In this document: one piece after another, positions 25,954 to 34,596 of the stretch
How the letters are laid out: every line of letters begins with the position of its first letter
Numbering within the stretch: position 1 is the first letter of the stretch
Source of the DNA: Phyllobacteriaceae bacterium
Lineage (GTDB): Bacteria > Pseudomonadota > Alphaproteobacteria > Rhizobiales > Rhizobiaceae
NCBI GenBank assembly: GCA_016711085.1
Contig: JADJTR010000005.1
Location: 124,001 to 188,000 of the forward strand
DNA: 64,000 nucleotides
Reading direction: 5' to 3'
Notes under the pieces: model-generated
The model's input: only the letters and a program-made list of their open reading frames with translations
Told to the model about the DNA's origin: nothing
Database searches by the model: none
Made by a program: the position numbers and the translations under genes

Positions 25954-26739
25954 ATGATCGATCCCTCCCTTGAACTGCTCGCCTTGCTGGCCATGGCCGC
26001 CTTTGTCGCCGGCTTCATCGATTCGATCGCCGGCGGCGGCGGCCTGATCACCGTGCCGGCGCTGATGATCGCCGGTTACGGCCCCGTCGCCGCGCTGGCC
26101 ACCAACAAGCTGCAAAGCCTTTTCGGGTCGGGCTCGGCGACGCTCGCATACGCGGCGCGCGGCCATGTCGACCTGAAGGCACAGGCCGGTCAGGCGGCGA
26201 TGTCGGCGCTCGGCGCGGCGGCGGGCGCGCTTGTGGCGGCGCGCATGCCGGCCGATGTGCTGAAGGCGGCCTTGCCGGTCCTTCTCGTCGCCATCGCGCT
26301 TTATTTCGCGTTGCGGCACGACCTCTCCGACGAGGACCGCCACCGCCGCATGTCATCTTTCGCCTTCACCCTCGGCTTTGTCCCGGTAATCGGCTTTTAC
26401 GACGGCGTTTTCGGTCCGGGCACCGGTTCTTTTTTCATGCTCGGTTTCGTCGCGCTCGCCGGCTACGGCGTCCTGAAAGCCACAGCCCACACCAAACTCC
26501 TGAACTTCGCCTCCAATATCGGCGCCTTCGCCGTCTTCGCCGCCGCCGGCGCGGTCGAATGGAAGGCGGGCCTCGCCATGGGCGTCGCCCAGTTCGCCGG
26601 CGCGCGATTGGGCGCCAACGCGGCGATGGCCGGCGGCGCACGCCTGATCCGGCCTCTGCTGGTCGTCGTCTGCGTCGCGCTGGCGATTCGCCTGCTGTCG
26701 GACCCGGCCAACCCGGTCCGCCTGTGGATTGGCATCTGA
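25954..26739 (+). CDS. TauE/SafE family membrane transporter
   Basis: A 261-residue inner-membrane protein with about eight hydrophobic segments. The family motif is clear in both repeats: AGFIDSIAGGGGLITVPALM near residue 20 and GFYDGVFGPGTGSFFMLGFV near residue 150. Members export sulfite or organic sulfur anions; the substrate here is unknown. I chose MIDPSLELL; an ATG 42 bases upstream is possible but adds a polar leader. Confidence 0.82.
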   Translation: MIDPSLELLALLAMAAFVAGFIDSIAGGGGLITVPALMIAGYGPVAALATNKLQSLFGSGSATLAYAARGHVDLKAQAGQAAMSALGAAAGALVAARMPADVLKAALPVLLVAIALYFALRHDLSDEDRHRRMSSFAFTLGFVPVIGFYDGVFGPGTGSFFMLGFVALAGYGVLKATAHTKLLNFASNIGAFAVFAAAGAVEWKAGLAMGVAQFAGARLGANAAMAGGARLIRPLLVVVCVALAIRLLSDPANPVRLWIGI

Positions 26740-26809
26740 ACGCCTCAGGCTTTCGCAGCGGTTGCCGCGGGCGCACCGACGTTTAAAATCGCGGCACGGG
26801 GAGGAAGCC

Positions 26810-27964
26810 ATGAACGCTGCGCAAGGCCAGTTCGAACTCGACGCCGACCAGCGCGCCATCCAGGACATGGCGAATGCTTTCGCTGCCGACCGCGTCGCGC
26901 CGCATGCGCTCGATTGGGACCGCGACCGGCATTTCCCCCGCGACGCAATCGTCGAGACCGGTCCGCTCGGCTTCGGCGGCCTTTATGTCCGCGAGGATGT
27001 CGGCGGTTCGGCGCTCGGCCGCCTCGACGCCGTGATCGTGTTCGAGGCGCTGGCGAAAGCCTGTCCGGCCTTTTCCGCCTTCATCTCGATCCACAACATG
27101 GCGGCATGGATGATCGACCGCTTCGGCGACGACGCGCTGCGCCAACGCTTTCTCCCCGCCCTCACCACGATGAACAAGCTCGCGTCCTACGCCCTGACGG
27201 AACCGGGCGCGGGTTCGGACGCGGCGGCGCTGAAAACACGCGCGGTGCGCGATGGCGACGCCTACGTGTTGAACGGAGTCAAGCAGTTCATCTCCGGCGG
27301 CGGGGCGAACGATCTCTATGTCGTCATGGCGCGCACCGGCGAGGACGGTCCGAAAGGCGTCTCGGCCTTCGTCGTCGAAGCCGGAACGCCGGGCCTCGCT
27401 TTCGGCGCGCAGGAACGCAAGATGGGCTGGCACATGCAGCCGACGGCGCAGGTGATCTTCGAGGATTGCCGCGTGCCGGCCGAAAACCTGATCGGCGCGG
27501 AAGGCGAGGGCTTTTCCATCGCCATGGCCGGTCTCGACGGCGGCCGGCTGAACATCGCCGCCTGTTCGCTCGGCGGCGCGCAATCGGCCCTCGGCAAGGC
27601 GCTCGCCTATGCCGGGGAGCGCAAAGCCTTCGGTAAGCCGATCCGCGATTTCCAGGCGCTTCAATTCAAGCTCGCCGACATGGAGACGGAATTGCAGGCC
27701 GCCAGGCTGTTCCTCTACGCCGCCGCCGCCAAACTTGACCGCAAGACAGCCGACGCCTCCAAATGGTCGGCGATGGCCAAGCGTTTCGTCACCGACATCG
27801 GTTTTTCGGTCGCCAACGAGGCGCTGCAAATCCATGGCGGCTACGGCTATCTGCATGATTACGGCATCGAAAAGCTGGTGCGCGATCTGCGCGTCCACCA
27901 GATCCTCGAGGGGACCAACGAGATCATGCGCGTCATCGTCGCGCGACATTTGATGGGGAAGTGA
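26810..27964 (+). CDS. Acyl-CoA dehydrogenase, probably isobutyryl-CoA type
   Basis: A 384-residue FAD acyl-CoA dehydrogenase. Signatures are ASYALTEPGAGSDAAALKT, the FAD segment YVLNGVKQFISGG, and the catalytic glutamate in QILEGTNEIMRVIVAR. GGGAGGAAGCC precedes the ATG. The next gene encodes 3-hydroxyisobutyrate dehydrogenase, and this pair is typical of valine degradation, so isobutyryl-CoA is the likely substrate. It would pass electrons to ETF in the cytosol. Confidence 0.87.
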   Translation: MNAAQGQFELDADQRAIQDMANAFAADRVAPHALDWDRDRHFPRDAIVETGPLGFGGLYVREDVGGSALGRLDAVIVFEALAKACPAFSAFISIHNMAAWMIDRFGDDALRQRFLPALTTMNKLASYALTEPGAGSDAAALKTRAVRDGDAYVLNGVKQFISGGGANDLYVVMARTGEDGPKGVSAFVVEAGTPGLAFGAQERKMGWHMQPTAQVIFEDCRVPAENLIGAEGEGFSIAMAGLDGGRLNIAACSLGGAQSALGKALAYAGERKAFGKPIRDFQALQFKLADMETELQAARLFLYAAAAKLDRKTADASKWSAMAKRFVTDIGFSVANEALQIHGGYGYLHDYGIEKLVRDLRVHQILEGTNEIMRVIVARHLMGK

Positions 27965-28086
27965 GCGAGCAGCGAGATAAAAAATTCGACCCGCGCATGA
28001 TTGCAAGTCACTATTCGCTATTCGCCACACCCCATTCGCAATTCCCGGCGGTAAACGGAAAACGATCTCACGCAGGAGCCACAACC

Positions 28087-28965
28087 ATGACCACCATCGC
28101 CTTCATCGGTCTCGGCAACATGGGCAATCCCATGGCAGCCAATCTGGTCAAGGCCGGCCACGATGTGCTGGGCTTCGATCTTGTCCCCGAAAACCTGAAG
28201 ACCGCCCGCGCCAACGGCGTCACCGTGATGGCCGACGCCGCTGCGGCGGTGAAAGGCGCCGACGTCGTCGTCACCATGCTGCCGGCCGGCAAGCATGTGC
28301 TCTCGGTCTATGAACAGGTGAACGGCGCGGCGAAGAAGGGCACGTTGTTCATCGATTCTTCCACCATCGACGTCGACTCCTCCCGCAAGGCCCATGCGCT
28401 CGCCGCTCACGCCGGCCTGCTGGCGCTCGACGCTCCGGTTTCGGGCGGCGTTGGCGGCGCCGCCGCCGGAACGCTCACCTTCATGTGCGGCGGATCGGCG
28501 GAAGCGTTCGCCGCCGCCACGCCCATGCTGGAGAAGATGGGAAAAAAGATCGTCCATTGCGGCGAAGCCGGCGCCGGCCAGGCCGCGAAAATCTGCAACA
28601 ACATGATCCTCGGCGTTTCGATGATCGCAGTGTGCGAAGGCTTCGCATTGGCCGAGAAGCTCGGCCTGTCGTACCAGGCCTTGTTCGACGTGGCGTCGAC
28701 CGCTTCCGGCCAGTGCTGGTCGTTGACGACCTATTGCCCGGTGCCCGGCCCGGTGCCGACTTCGCCGGCCAATAATGGCTACAAGCCCGGTTTCGCTGCC
28801 AGCCTGATGCTGAAGGATCTGATGCTTGCGCAGGAGGCGGCGCGCTCATCCGGCGCGGTGACGCCGCTCGGCGCCGAAGCCGCGCAACTCTACGCCCTCT
28901 TCAATGCGCAGGGCGGCGCTGCGAAAGATTTTTCCGGCATCGTCGAGTTCCTGCGCGGCGCATGA
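28087..28965 (+). CDS. mmsB: 3-Hydroxyisobutyrate dehydrogenase
   Basis: A 292-residue beta-hydroxyacid dehydrogenase. It has the NAD-binding IAFIGLGNMGNPMAANLVKA, the substrate motif DAPVSGGVGGAAAGTL and the catalytic lysine in GAGQAAKICNNM. The C-terminal SANNGYKPGFAASLMLKDL-type stretch is specific for this enzyme. AGGAG lies upstream of the ATG. It oxidises 3-hydroxyisobutyrate to methylmalonate semialdehyde in valine catabolism, directly after the acyl-CoA dehydrogenase gene. Confidence 0.9.
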   Translation: MTTIAFIGLGNMGNPMAANLVKAGHDVLGFDLVPENLKTARANGVTVMADAAAAVKGADVVVTMLPAGKHVLSVYEQVNGAAKKGTLFIDSSTIDVDSSRKAHALAAHAGLLALDAPVSGGVGGAAAGTLTFMCGGSAEAFAAATPMLEKMGKKIVHCGEAGAGQAAKICNNMILGVSMIAVCEGFALAEKLGLSYQALFDVASTASGQCWSLTTYCPVPGPVPTSPANNGYKPGFAASLMLKDLMLAQEAARSSGAVTPLGAEAAQLYALFNAQGGAAKDFSGIVEFLRGA

Positions 28966-29134
28966 ATCAGTCAGAGATTGCCGCGAGTCAGGATTCCACG
29001 CTCTTTGCATGCAGCGCCGCACCAGGTTGAACCAACGCGCGTCCTGCGCGGCGCCGGCAGGCGTAAACCTTGGTGAATTTCCGTTAACAATCTCATTTTC
29101 CTTGTTTTTTCACACATGAAATTTCCGGATTCAC

Positions 29135-29340
29135 TCTTTGATAAGGGCTTGCTAACCCGCCGGTAACGATATCCGGCTAGAACCTGATCCCGAGGCGGCG
29201 ACATGAGGCCGCCGACGCTCCGGAAAAGGTCTCGCGTACCGGAGCCAGTTACCTTCGCAAGCGTATCGAGTAGCGAAGGGTTCGCGTATCATGAACGAAG
29301 CCGCGTTTTCCCGAAGACGGAAAGCGCGGTTTTTCGTTTT
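29135..29340 (+). ncRNA. Candidate structured small RNA with intrinsic terminator
   Basis: The 459-bp gap between mmsB and the SIMPL gene has no convincing ORF but holds an ordered series of hairpins. Their arms are GGCGGC/GCCGCC, GCTCCGG/CCGGAGC and CCTTCGC/GCGAAGG, each perfect, between about 29192 and 29280. An intrinsic terminator follows. TTGATA and CTTGCT near 29138-29153 are possible -35 elements. I could not match it to a named family. A long 5' leader of the SIMPL gene is the alternative, but the terminator ends before that gene. Confidence 0.55.
29299..29340 (+). terminator. Rho-independent terminator of the candidate small RNA
   Basis: CCGCGTTTTCC pairs with GGAAAGCGCGG (one G-U pair) around a 7-base loop, followed by TTTTTCGTTTT. 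This is the strongest intrinsic terminator in the window and sits 85 bases before the next gene. Confidence 0.8.
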
Positions 29341-29424
29341 CAGGCGCCCCATTCGATGGTCCGCCGCAATGCGGCCCGAATCCGCGCCGACAGTTTCGTG
29401 TGAAGGGCTTTCGGGGAATATTCC

Positions 29425-30153
29425 ATGCAAGGGTTGTTGAAACTGCTCGCCGCCGTGGTGCTCGCCATCGGCGTCGCCGCGTCCGGTTGGCTCGCCGGTT
29501 CCAAACTCGTCGAAAGCCGCACTGGCCTGCGCACCGTCACCGTCAAGGGTCTGGCCGAGCGCAACGTCAAGGCCGATCTCGGCTTCTGGCCGCTGCGTTT
29601 CGTCGCCACCGGTCCGACTCTGGAAGAGGCGCGCATTCGTCTTGAATCCTCCGAACAGGCGGTATCAAAATTCCTCGCCGACCGCGGCTTCAAACCGGCG
29701 GACGCGGAAATCCAGAACATTCTCGTCGAAGACAAGCTCGCCGGCTACAATTCCGGCGAACAGCCGGCCGAAATCCGCTTCGTGCTGACCGAGGACATCC
29801 TCGTTCGCTCCACCGACGTGGAATTGCTGGCCAAATCGGCGCGCGAGATTGGCGAATTGCTGAAATCCGGCGTCGTGTTCACCAACGATTCCTGGTCGGC
29901 AGGCCCGTCCTACATCTTCACCAAAATCAACGATTTGAAAGCCGAGATGCTGTCGGAAGCGATCAAGCGCGCCAAGGAAACGGCCGCGACCTTCGCATCC
30001 GAATCCGGCGGCAAGGTCGGGGCGATCCAGACGGCGAACCAGGGCGTCTTCGAAATCCTGCCCGCCATCGCCATTCCCAACGACCGGCCGGAAAAACAGA
30101 TCGACAAGACAGTGCGCGTCGTCACCACGATCACCTATTTCCTCGCCCAGTAG
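29425..30153 (+). CDS. SIMPL domain (DUF541) protein
   Basis: A 242-residue protein with an N-terminal hydrophobic anchor (LLAAVVLAIGVAASGWLAG) and a periplasmic SIMPL domain. Typical segments are TVTVKGLAERNVKADLGFWP, FTNDSWSAGPSYIFTKINDL and MLSEAIKRAKETAATFASES. Members are linked to envelope stress or oxidative protection, but the molecular role is not established. GGGGAAT precedes the ATG. Confidence 0.85.
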   Translation: MQGLLKLLAAVVLAIGVAASGWLAGSKLVESRTGLRTVTVKGLAERNVKADLGFWPLRFVATGPTLEEARIRLESSEQAVSKFLADRGFKPADAEIQNILVEDKLAGYNSGEQPAEIRFVLTEDILVRSTDVELLAKSAREIGELLKSGVVFTNDSWSAGPSYIFTKINDLKAEMLSEAIKRAKETAATFASESGGKVGAIQTANQGVFEILPAIAIPNDRPEKQIDKTVRVVTTITYFLAQ

Positions 30154-30270
30154 GACGAAGCGGCCGGGTGCAACCCGGCCGCGATCTCCACGAAAAAATT
30201 TCAGCCTTCGCTGATCTTGCGCCGCTCCTTCGGTGGCGTAAGACTGCGGCTCCTATCGCTGGGGGATTCC

Positions 30271-30561
30271 ATGAAAAAAATGCTCGCCGCCGCCGCGCTC
30301 GTCGCGGCCTTCTCTGCCGCTCCGGCCAAGGCCGAAATGCTCGACATGTCAACCGTCACTTGCGGTGCGCTCGCCACCATGGGCGAGGATGAGGTGGCCT
30401 GGTTCCTGATCTGGCTCGACGGCTATCTCGCCGGCCAAGCCGATTCTACCCAACTCGACATCACCGAGCTCGGCAACCAGATCGACGGCATCGCCAAGGT
30501 CTGCACCGAGAAGCCCGACCTTTCGGTGCTCAACGCCGCCAAGGAATATCTGGGCGAGTGA
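30271..30561 (+). CDS. HdeA/HdeB-like small periplasmic protein
   Basis: A 96-residue protein with a signal peptide (MKKMLAAAALVAAFSAAPAKA) and a short helical domain with two cysteines (DMSTVTCGALATM and IAKVCTEKP) that can form the HdeA-type disulfide. It also has the motif WFLIWLDGYLAG. In enterobacteria HdeA is an acid-activated chaperone; rhizobial relatives are poorly known. GGGGGATTCC precedes the ATG. Confidence 0.75.
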   Translation: MKKMLAAAALVAAFSAAPAKAEMLDMSTVTCGALATMGEDEVAWFLIWLDGYLAGQADSTQLDITELGNQIDGIAKVCTEKPDLSVLNAAKEYLGE

Positions 30562-30610
30562 TCGCCGCGACTTGATGGCGATCGATCTCGCCGCCATGTC
30601 CGACCACAGG

Positions 30611-30691
30611 GTCGTCATGGTCGGGCCTGTCCCGACCATCTGCGACTTGTTGAAAATACAAGATCCTCGGGACAAGCCCGAGGATGACGAC
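30611..30691. repeat. Paired palindromic repeat (REP/BIME-like doublet)
   Basis: Two related hairpins lie in inverted orientation: ATGGTCGGG-CCTGT-CCCGACCAT (30617-30639) and TCCTCGGG-ACAAG-CCCGAGGA (30664-30684). The outer flanks GTCGTCAT and ATGACGAC also pair, so the whole unit is one large inverted repeat. Stem differences are compensated on both arms, showing selection for structure. It is a different family from the ~90-bp C/G-rich elements. Confidence 0.75.
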
Positions 30692-30699
30692 AAGGATTT

Positions 30700-30729
30700 C
30701 GGCCGCGTCGCCCTGACGCGGCCGTTTTT
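30700..30729 (+). terminator. Rho-independent terminator downstream of the HdeA-like gene
   Basis: CGGCCGCGT and ACGCGGCCG form a perfect 9-bp stem with a 7-base loop followed by five T. It ends plus-strand transcription just before the convergent AhpD-like gene. Confidence 0.8.
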
Positions 30730-30731
30730 AT

Positions 30732-31130
30732 TCAAGCTGGCTTGAACTGCGCGTCGACCGGCGGGCGCAGCCCGTTCGCCAGCCGGTTGGTCTCGTTGGC
30801 GAGCCCGACGACGGCCATCAGCTCCATCAACTGCGCCTCGCTCATGCCTTTGGCGCGCGCCGCGGCGGTGTGGCTGTAGGTGCAGTATTCGCAGCCATTG
30901 GTCGCCGAAATCGCGACATAGACCATTTCCTTGACCAGCGGATCGAGTTCGCCGGGGCCCATCACCGCCTTCAGGCTTTCCCAGGTGCGCCGGAGCGTCA
31001 TCGGATCGTGCGCCAGCGCCTTCCAGAAATTGTTGACATCGGCGACCTTGCGGGTCGCCTTGATGTCATCGAACACCGCGCGCGCCTCCGGCGAAGCGTC
31101 TTCGTAGTCGAGCAGCTTCACCACGCTCAT
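30732..31130 (-). CDS. AhpD-family (carboxymuconolactone decarboxylase fold) protein
   Basis: A 132-residue protein with the AhpD core: YVAISATNGCEYCTYSHTAA has the CxxC plus histidine redox site (ExxCxxC-H type), followed by AKGMSEAQLMELMAVVGLAN. It is probably a peroxidase-like disulfide protein. Its ATG overlaps the stop of the upstream transaminase gene (ATGA), so it is made with that enzyme; why is not obvious. Confidence 0.82.
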   Translation of the reverse strand: MSVVKLLDYEDASPEARAVFDDIKATRKVADVNNFWKALAHDPMTLRRTWESLKAVMGPGELDPLVKEMVYVAISATNGCEYCTYSHTAAARAKGMSEAQLMELMAVVGLANETNRLANGLRPPVDAQFKPA

Positions 31131-32509
31131 GCGATGACTCCCAAATCCTTCGCCGCCGCGTCGAGCGCCGCCTTCAACCGGTCGGCCGCCATGTCGACAT
31201 GGGTCTCCTCCCAGATCAACGGCGGCGACAGGATCATCGTGTCGCCGGTGGCGCGGATCATCAGGCCGCGCGCGATGGCATGGTCGCGCACCTTCATCGC
31301 CGCCGAGCCGGCGGGCAGGAAGCGCTCGCGCGTCTCGCGGTCCTTGACGATTTCGATGCCGGCGAGCAAGCCGAATGTGCGCACTTCCCCGACCAGTGGA
31401 TGCCCGCCGAGCTTGTCCTTCAGCACCTTGCCGAAATAGGGGCCGATGCGCTCGCGCACCTTGTCGACCAGTCCCTCGCGTTCGATGATTTCGAGGTTCT
31501 TCAGCGCCACGGCGCAGGCGACCGGGTGGCCGGAATAGGTGTAGCCGTGGAAGAACTCGCCGCCCTTCTCGATCAGCGTGTTGGCGACGCGGTCGCCGAC
31601 GAGGACCGCCGACAGGGGCAGATAGCCCGAGGTCAGCGCCTTGGCGGTGGTGATCGTGTCCGGCTCGATGCCCATCGATTGCGCCGCGAACCATTCGCCG
31701 GTGCGCCCGTACCCGGTGATGACCTCGTCGAGCATCAGCAGCACGTCGTGCTTTTTCAGGATACGCTGGATTTCGGCCCAGTAGTTCTTCGGCGGAATCT
31801 TGACTCCGCCCGCCCCCATGATCGGTTCGCCAATAAAGGCGGCAACGTTTTCCGGGCCTTCCGCAAGGATCGCCTCCTCGACCGCGCGCGCGGCGCGGCG
31901 GCCGAATTCCTCCTCGCTTTCGCCCTTCTCCTGCATTTCGAAGCCGTAGGGCGCCATGACATGGCGGATGCCCGGCACCACGCCGTGTGTCTGGTTGTGC
32001 ATCCACGGCATGCCGCCGAGCGACGTGCCGGCGATTGTCGAGCCGTGATAGGCCATCTGCCGCGAGATGATGACGTTCTTCTCCGGCTTGTCCTCCACCG
32101 CCCAGAAATGGCGGACGATCTTCAACGCCGTGTCGTTGGCCTCGGAGCCGGACGAGCCGAAAAACACCTGGTTGATGTGCTTCGGCGCGATCGAGGCGAT
32201 CTTGTCGGCGAGAAGCGCCGCCGCCGGCGTCGTCGTCTTGAAGAAGGCGTTGTAGTAGGGGAGTTCGCGCATCTGCGCCGCCGCGGCGTCGGCCAGTTCG
32301 TCGCGGCCGTAGCCGATATTGACACACCAGAGGCCCGCCATGCCGTCGAGGATCTCGGCGCCCGCCGCGTCGTAGATGAAAGGCCCCTGGGCGTGGGTGA
32401 CGACCCGGGTGCCGGCGGCGCGCAATTCCTTGTGGTCGGAAAAGGGATGCATGTGGTGCGCGGCGTCGATTGCCTGCAACTGTTCGAGCGAATAGTTCTG
32501 ATAGGTCAT
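31127..32509 (-). CDS. Class III pyridoxal-phosphate transaminase
   Basis: A 460-residue class III aminotransferase. It has GSSGSEANDTALKIV, the glycine-rich AYHGSTIAGTSLGG, the aspartate in LLMLDEVITGYGRTGEWF and the PLP lysine in DTITTAKALTSGYLPLSAV. Close families are omega-amino acid:pyruvate and putrescine/GABA transaminases, so it converts a terminal amine to an aldehyde. The gabD gene at 11-12.4 kb could oxidise such an aldehyde, but this link is inferred. It is cotranscribed with the AhpD-like gene. Confidence 0.87.
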   Translation of the reverse strand: MTYQNYSLEQLQAIDAAHHMHPFSDHKELRAAGTRVVTHAQGPFIYDAAGAEILDGMAGLWCVNIGYGRDELADAAAAQMRELPYYNAFFKTTTPAAALLADKIASIAPKHINQVFFGSSGSEANDTALKIVRHFWAVEDKPEKNVIISRQMAYHGSTIAGTSLGGMPWMHNQTHGVVPGIRHVMAPYGFEMQEKGESEEEFGRRAARAVEEAILAEGPENVAAFIGEPIMGAGGVKIPPKNYWAEIQRILKKHDVLLMLDEVITGYGRTGEWFAAQSMGIEPDTITTAKALTSGYLPLSAVLVGDRVANTLIEKGGEFFHGYTYSGHPVACAVALKNLEIIEREGLVDKVRERIGPYFGKVLKDKLGGHPLVGEVRTFGLLAGIEIVKDRETRERFLPAGSAAMKVRDHAIARGLMIRATGDTMILSPPLIWEETHVDMAADRLKAALDAAAKDLGVIA

Positions 32510-32560
32510 GGACTTGGCCTCCCGGCCGGATTCGAATAACGAAAAAGGTGATTCAATTCG

Positions 32561-32650
32561 TCAACGCGTTCCGGGCGGCGAATAGCCGATCCGCGCGCAC
32601 AGGATCAGCATCTCGCGGCGGCGGGTGAGCGTGGTTGGCGTCGAGACCAT
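32561..32650 (-). CDS. Possible 29-residue small protein
   Basis: An ATG-started frame in the 270-bp gap between the divergent transaminase and membrane-protein genes encodes MVSTPTTLTRRREMLILCAR and nine more residues (IGYSPPGTR). There is no strong ribosome site. It may be a leader peptide, a remnant of a larger regulator gene or chance. The rest of the gap shows nothing recognisable beyond probable promoters. Confidence 0.2.
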   Translation of the reverse strand: MVSTPTTLTRRREMLILCARIGYSPPGTR

Positions 32651-32779
32651 GGCTTCAGGCTAGCGCGACGACGGCCAATTGGAAAGACCGGGCGCATTGT
32701 GTTGGCGCACACGACGTGAGAACAATCCGGACCTCGGCCACGACGCCGGCTCCGACCGGCGCAATCTCAGGGGAAAATC

Positions 32780-33190
32780 GTGAGGAACAACCTTTTGGCC
32801 ACCGTGGGAGTCGCCGTCGCGATTTTCGTGGCGCGGTTCGCAAGCCTGCTGCCCTTCCTCGATGACAATGGCCGTCTGCCAATCGTCGCGCCGGAGGGGC
32901 ATTTGCCGGCGAACGCCGAATATTTCTTTTCCGTTTTGCTGTTCGTTCTGCCTCTGGCCGTTATCGTCGGTTGCTTTGTGTTGTTGCGCGGCGTGCCGCG
33001 CGACCGCGCGTTGGCCGAAGGCGTGAAGATCGGCGGCATCTTTCTCGCCGTTTTCGTGGCCCTCGATTTGGCGCTCGATTTCGCCGTCGCCCATCGTGGC
33101 CTGGCGCTATGGTTCCGCAACGTCGCGCTCGATTACACACCCTTGTTCGTCATCCCGGTCGGCGTCGGCATGATCCTGCGGCGTGGCTAG
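32780..33190 (+). CDS. Small integral membrane protein, unknown function
   Basis: A 136-residue protein with four hydrophobic segments (NNLLATVGVAVAIFVARFA, FFSVLLFVLPLAVIVGCFVL, VKIGGIFLAVFVALDLALDF, YTPLFVIPVGVGMIL). No family was recognised. It starts at GTG with AGGGG seven bases upstream. Its stop overlaps the possible GTG start of the next gene, so the two may be cotranscribed. Confidence 0.6.
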   Translation: MRNNLLATVGVAVAIFVARFASLLPFLDDNGRLPIVAPEGHLPANAEYFFSVLLFVLPLAVIVGCFVLLRGVPRDRALAEGVKIGGIFLAVFVALDLALDFAVAHRGLALWFRNVALDYTPLFVIPVGVGMILRRG

Positions 33191-34589
33191 GACGGCGCTT
33201 TACAGATCGCCCGGTCCTTGCGACCTTGCCGCCATGCAGGATCACCTCGGCAATCCGGTTTCGGCCATGGCGTCCGGCGCGCTTGCCGGCGTCGACGATT
33301 TTGTCTCCGGCTTCCTCGCCTACGAGAAACAGGCGGTGAATGTGCTCGGAGCCGCCGACATGCACCCGGACGCGACGCTCGCCAACATTTACGCCGGCAT
33401 GATCTGGATGTTCCTCGAAGCGCCCGAGGCGCCGGCGCAAGCGGCGAAATATGTCGGGGCGGCGCGAGCCACGGCGGCAAGCGCCAATGAACGCGAACGC
33501 GCACTCCTCGGCCTGCTGGAAGCGTGGGCGGCGAACGACATGCCGCTGGCCGAGGCGATCGGCCTCGACATCGTCCGCCGTTGGCCGAACGACCTCGCCA
33601 CCATGAAACTCGCGCAATACATGGCCTTTAATCGCGGCGACGCGGCGCGCATGCTGATGCTGGCGCAAACGGTCGAAGCGGCCAATCGCGACAACGCCCA
33701 TTGGCACGGCATGGCCGCCTTCGGCCACGAGCAATGCCATGATCTCGCCGCCGCCGAAAAGGCGGCATGGCGGGCGCTGGAGCTGAAGCACAAGGAGCCA
33801 TGGGCCCAGCATGCCCTCGCCCATGTGATGATCACTGAAGGCCGCAACCAGGAGGGCATCGCCTTCATGGACAGTGTGACGCCGACCTGGACCAATCTGA
33901 ATTCGTTCATGTACACCCACAATTGGTGGCACAAGGCGCTGTTCAACATCTCGCTCGGCAATTTCGCCGCCGTGTTCGACGCCTACGACGCGCATGTCTG
34001 GGGCCAGGAAAAGGGCTACAGCCAGGATCAGGTCGGCGCGGTATCGTTGCTCGCCCGCATGGAATGCGCCGGCCTCGATGTCGGCGAGCGCTGGCAGGAT
34101 GTCGCCGACTGGATGCGCCCGCGCGCCAACGACACGACGCAGCCCTTCCTGACGCTGCAATATCTTTACGGCCTCGCCCGCGCCGAAAGGGCGGAAGCGG
34201 ATTGCCTGATGGCGGCAATCGTGGACAAGGCGGGCGACGCTTCCGGCCACGAACGCGTCGCCTGGAGCGATGTGGCGCTGCCCGCCGCGCGCGGGCTTCT
34301 GGCGCTGGCGCGAGGCGATCATCCGGCCGCGGTGCTGAATCTCCGCGCCGCCCTGCCCCGCATGCGGGAAATCGGCGGCAGCCACGCCCAGCGCGACCTG
34401 TTCGAGCAGCTCTATCTCGACGCGCTGCTCAAAGCGGGCAACGACCCCGCCGCCCGCGACATGATGGAGATGCGTCGCACCTTCGATCCCGACGGTGTGC
34501 CGCTCAACCGCATGCTGGCGGAAACCTGCGACCGTCTCGGGTTGACGGAGGAAGCCGCGGCGGCAAGGGCGCGAACAGCGCCGGGCTGA
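33183..34589 (+). CDS. Tetratricopeptide-repeat protein, TTC38 family
   Basis: A 468-residue cytosolic helical-repeat protein. TTC38-type features are the N-terminal LGNPVSAMASGALAGVDDF, AAFGHEQCHDLAAAEKAAWR, the signature stretch HALAHVMITEGRNQEGIAF and FMYTHNWWHKALFNISLGN. The family is found from bacteria to humans, and its biochemical role is unknown. The GTG start overlaps the preceding stop; an ATG at residue 18 (MQDHLGNP) is the alternative. No ribosome site separates them. Confidence 0.75.
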   Translation: MARTALYRSPGPCDLAAMQDHLGNPVSAMASGALAGVDDFVSGFLAYEKQAVNVLGAADMHPDATLANIYAGMIWMFLEAPEAPAQAAKYVGAARATAASANERERALLGLLEAWAANDMPLAEAIGLDIVRRWPNDLATMKLAQYMAFNRGDAARMLMLAQTVEAANRDNAHWHGMAAFGHEQCHDLAAAEKAAWRALELKHKEPWAQHALAHVMITEGRNQEGIAFMDSVTPTWTNLNSFMYTHNWWHKALFNISLGNFAAVFDAYDAHVWGQEKGYSQDQVGAVSLLARMECAGLDVGERWQDVADWMRPRANDTTQPFLTLQYLYGLARAERAEADCLMAAIVDKAGDASGHERVAWSDVALPAARGLLALARGDHPAAVLNLRAALPRMREIGGSHAQRDLFEQLYLDALLKAGNDPAARDMMEMRRTFDPDGVPLNRMLAETCDRLGLTEEAAAARARTAPG

Positions 34590-34596
34590 GAATTTT

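Noticed and set aside
27965..28086. Possible gene or regulatory RNA between the acyl-CoA dehydrogenase and mmsB.
   Set aside because: The frame upstream of mmsB lacks a ribosome site; the text holds only a short CTATTCG repeat and a normal AGGAG before mmsB.
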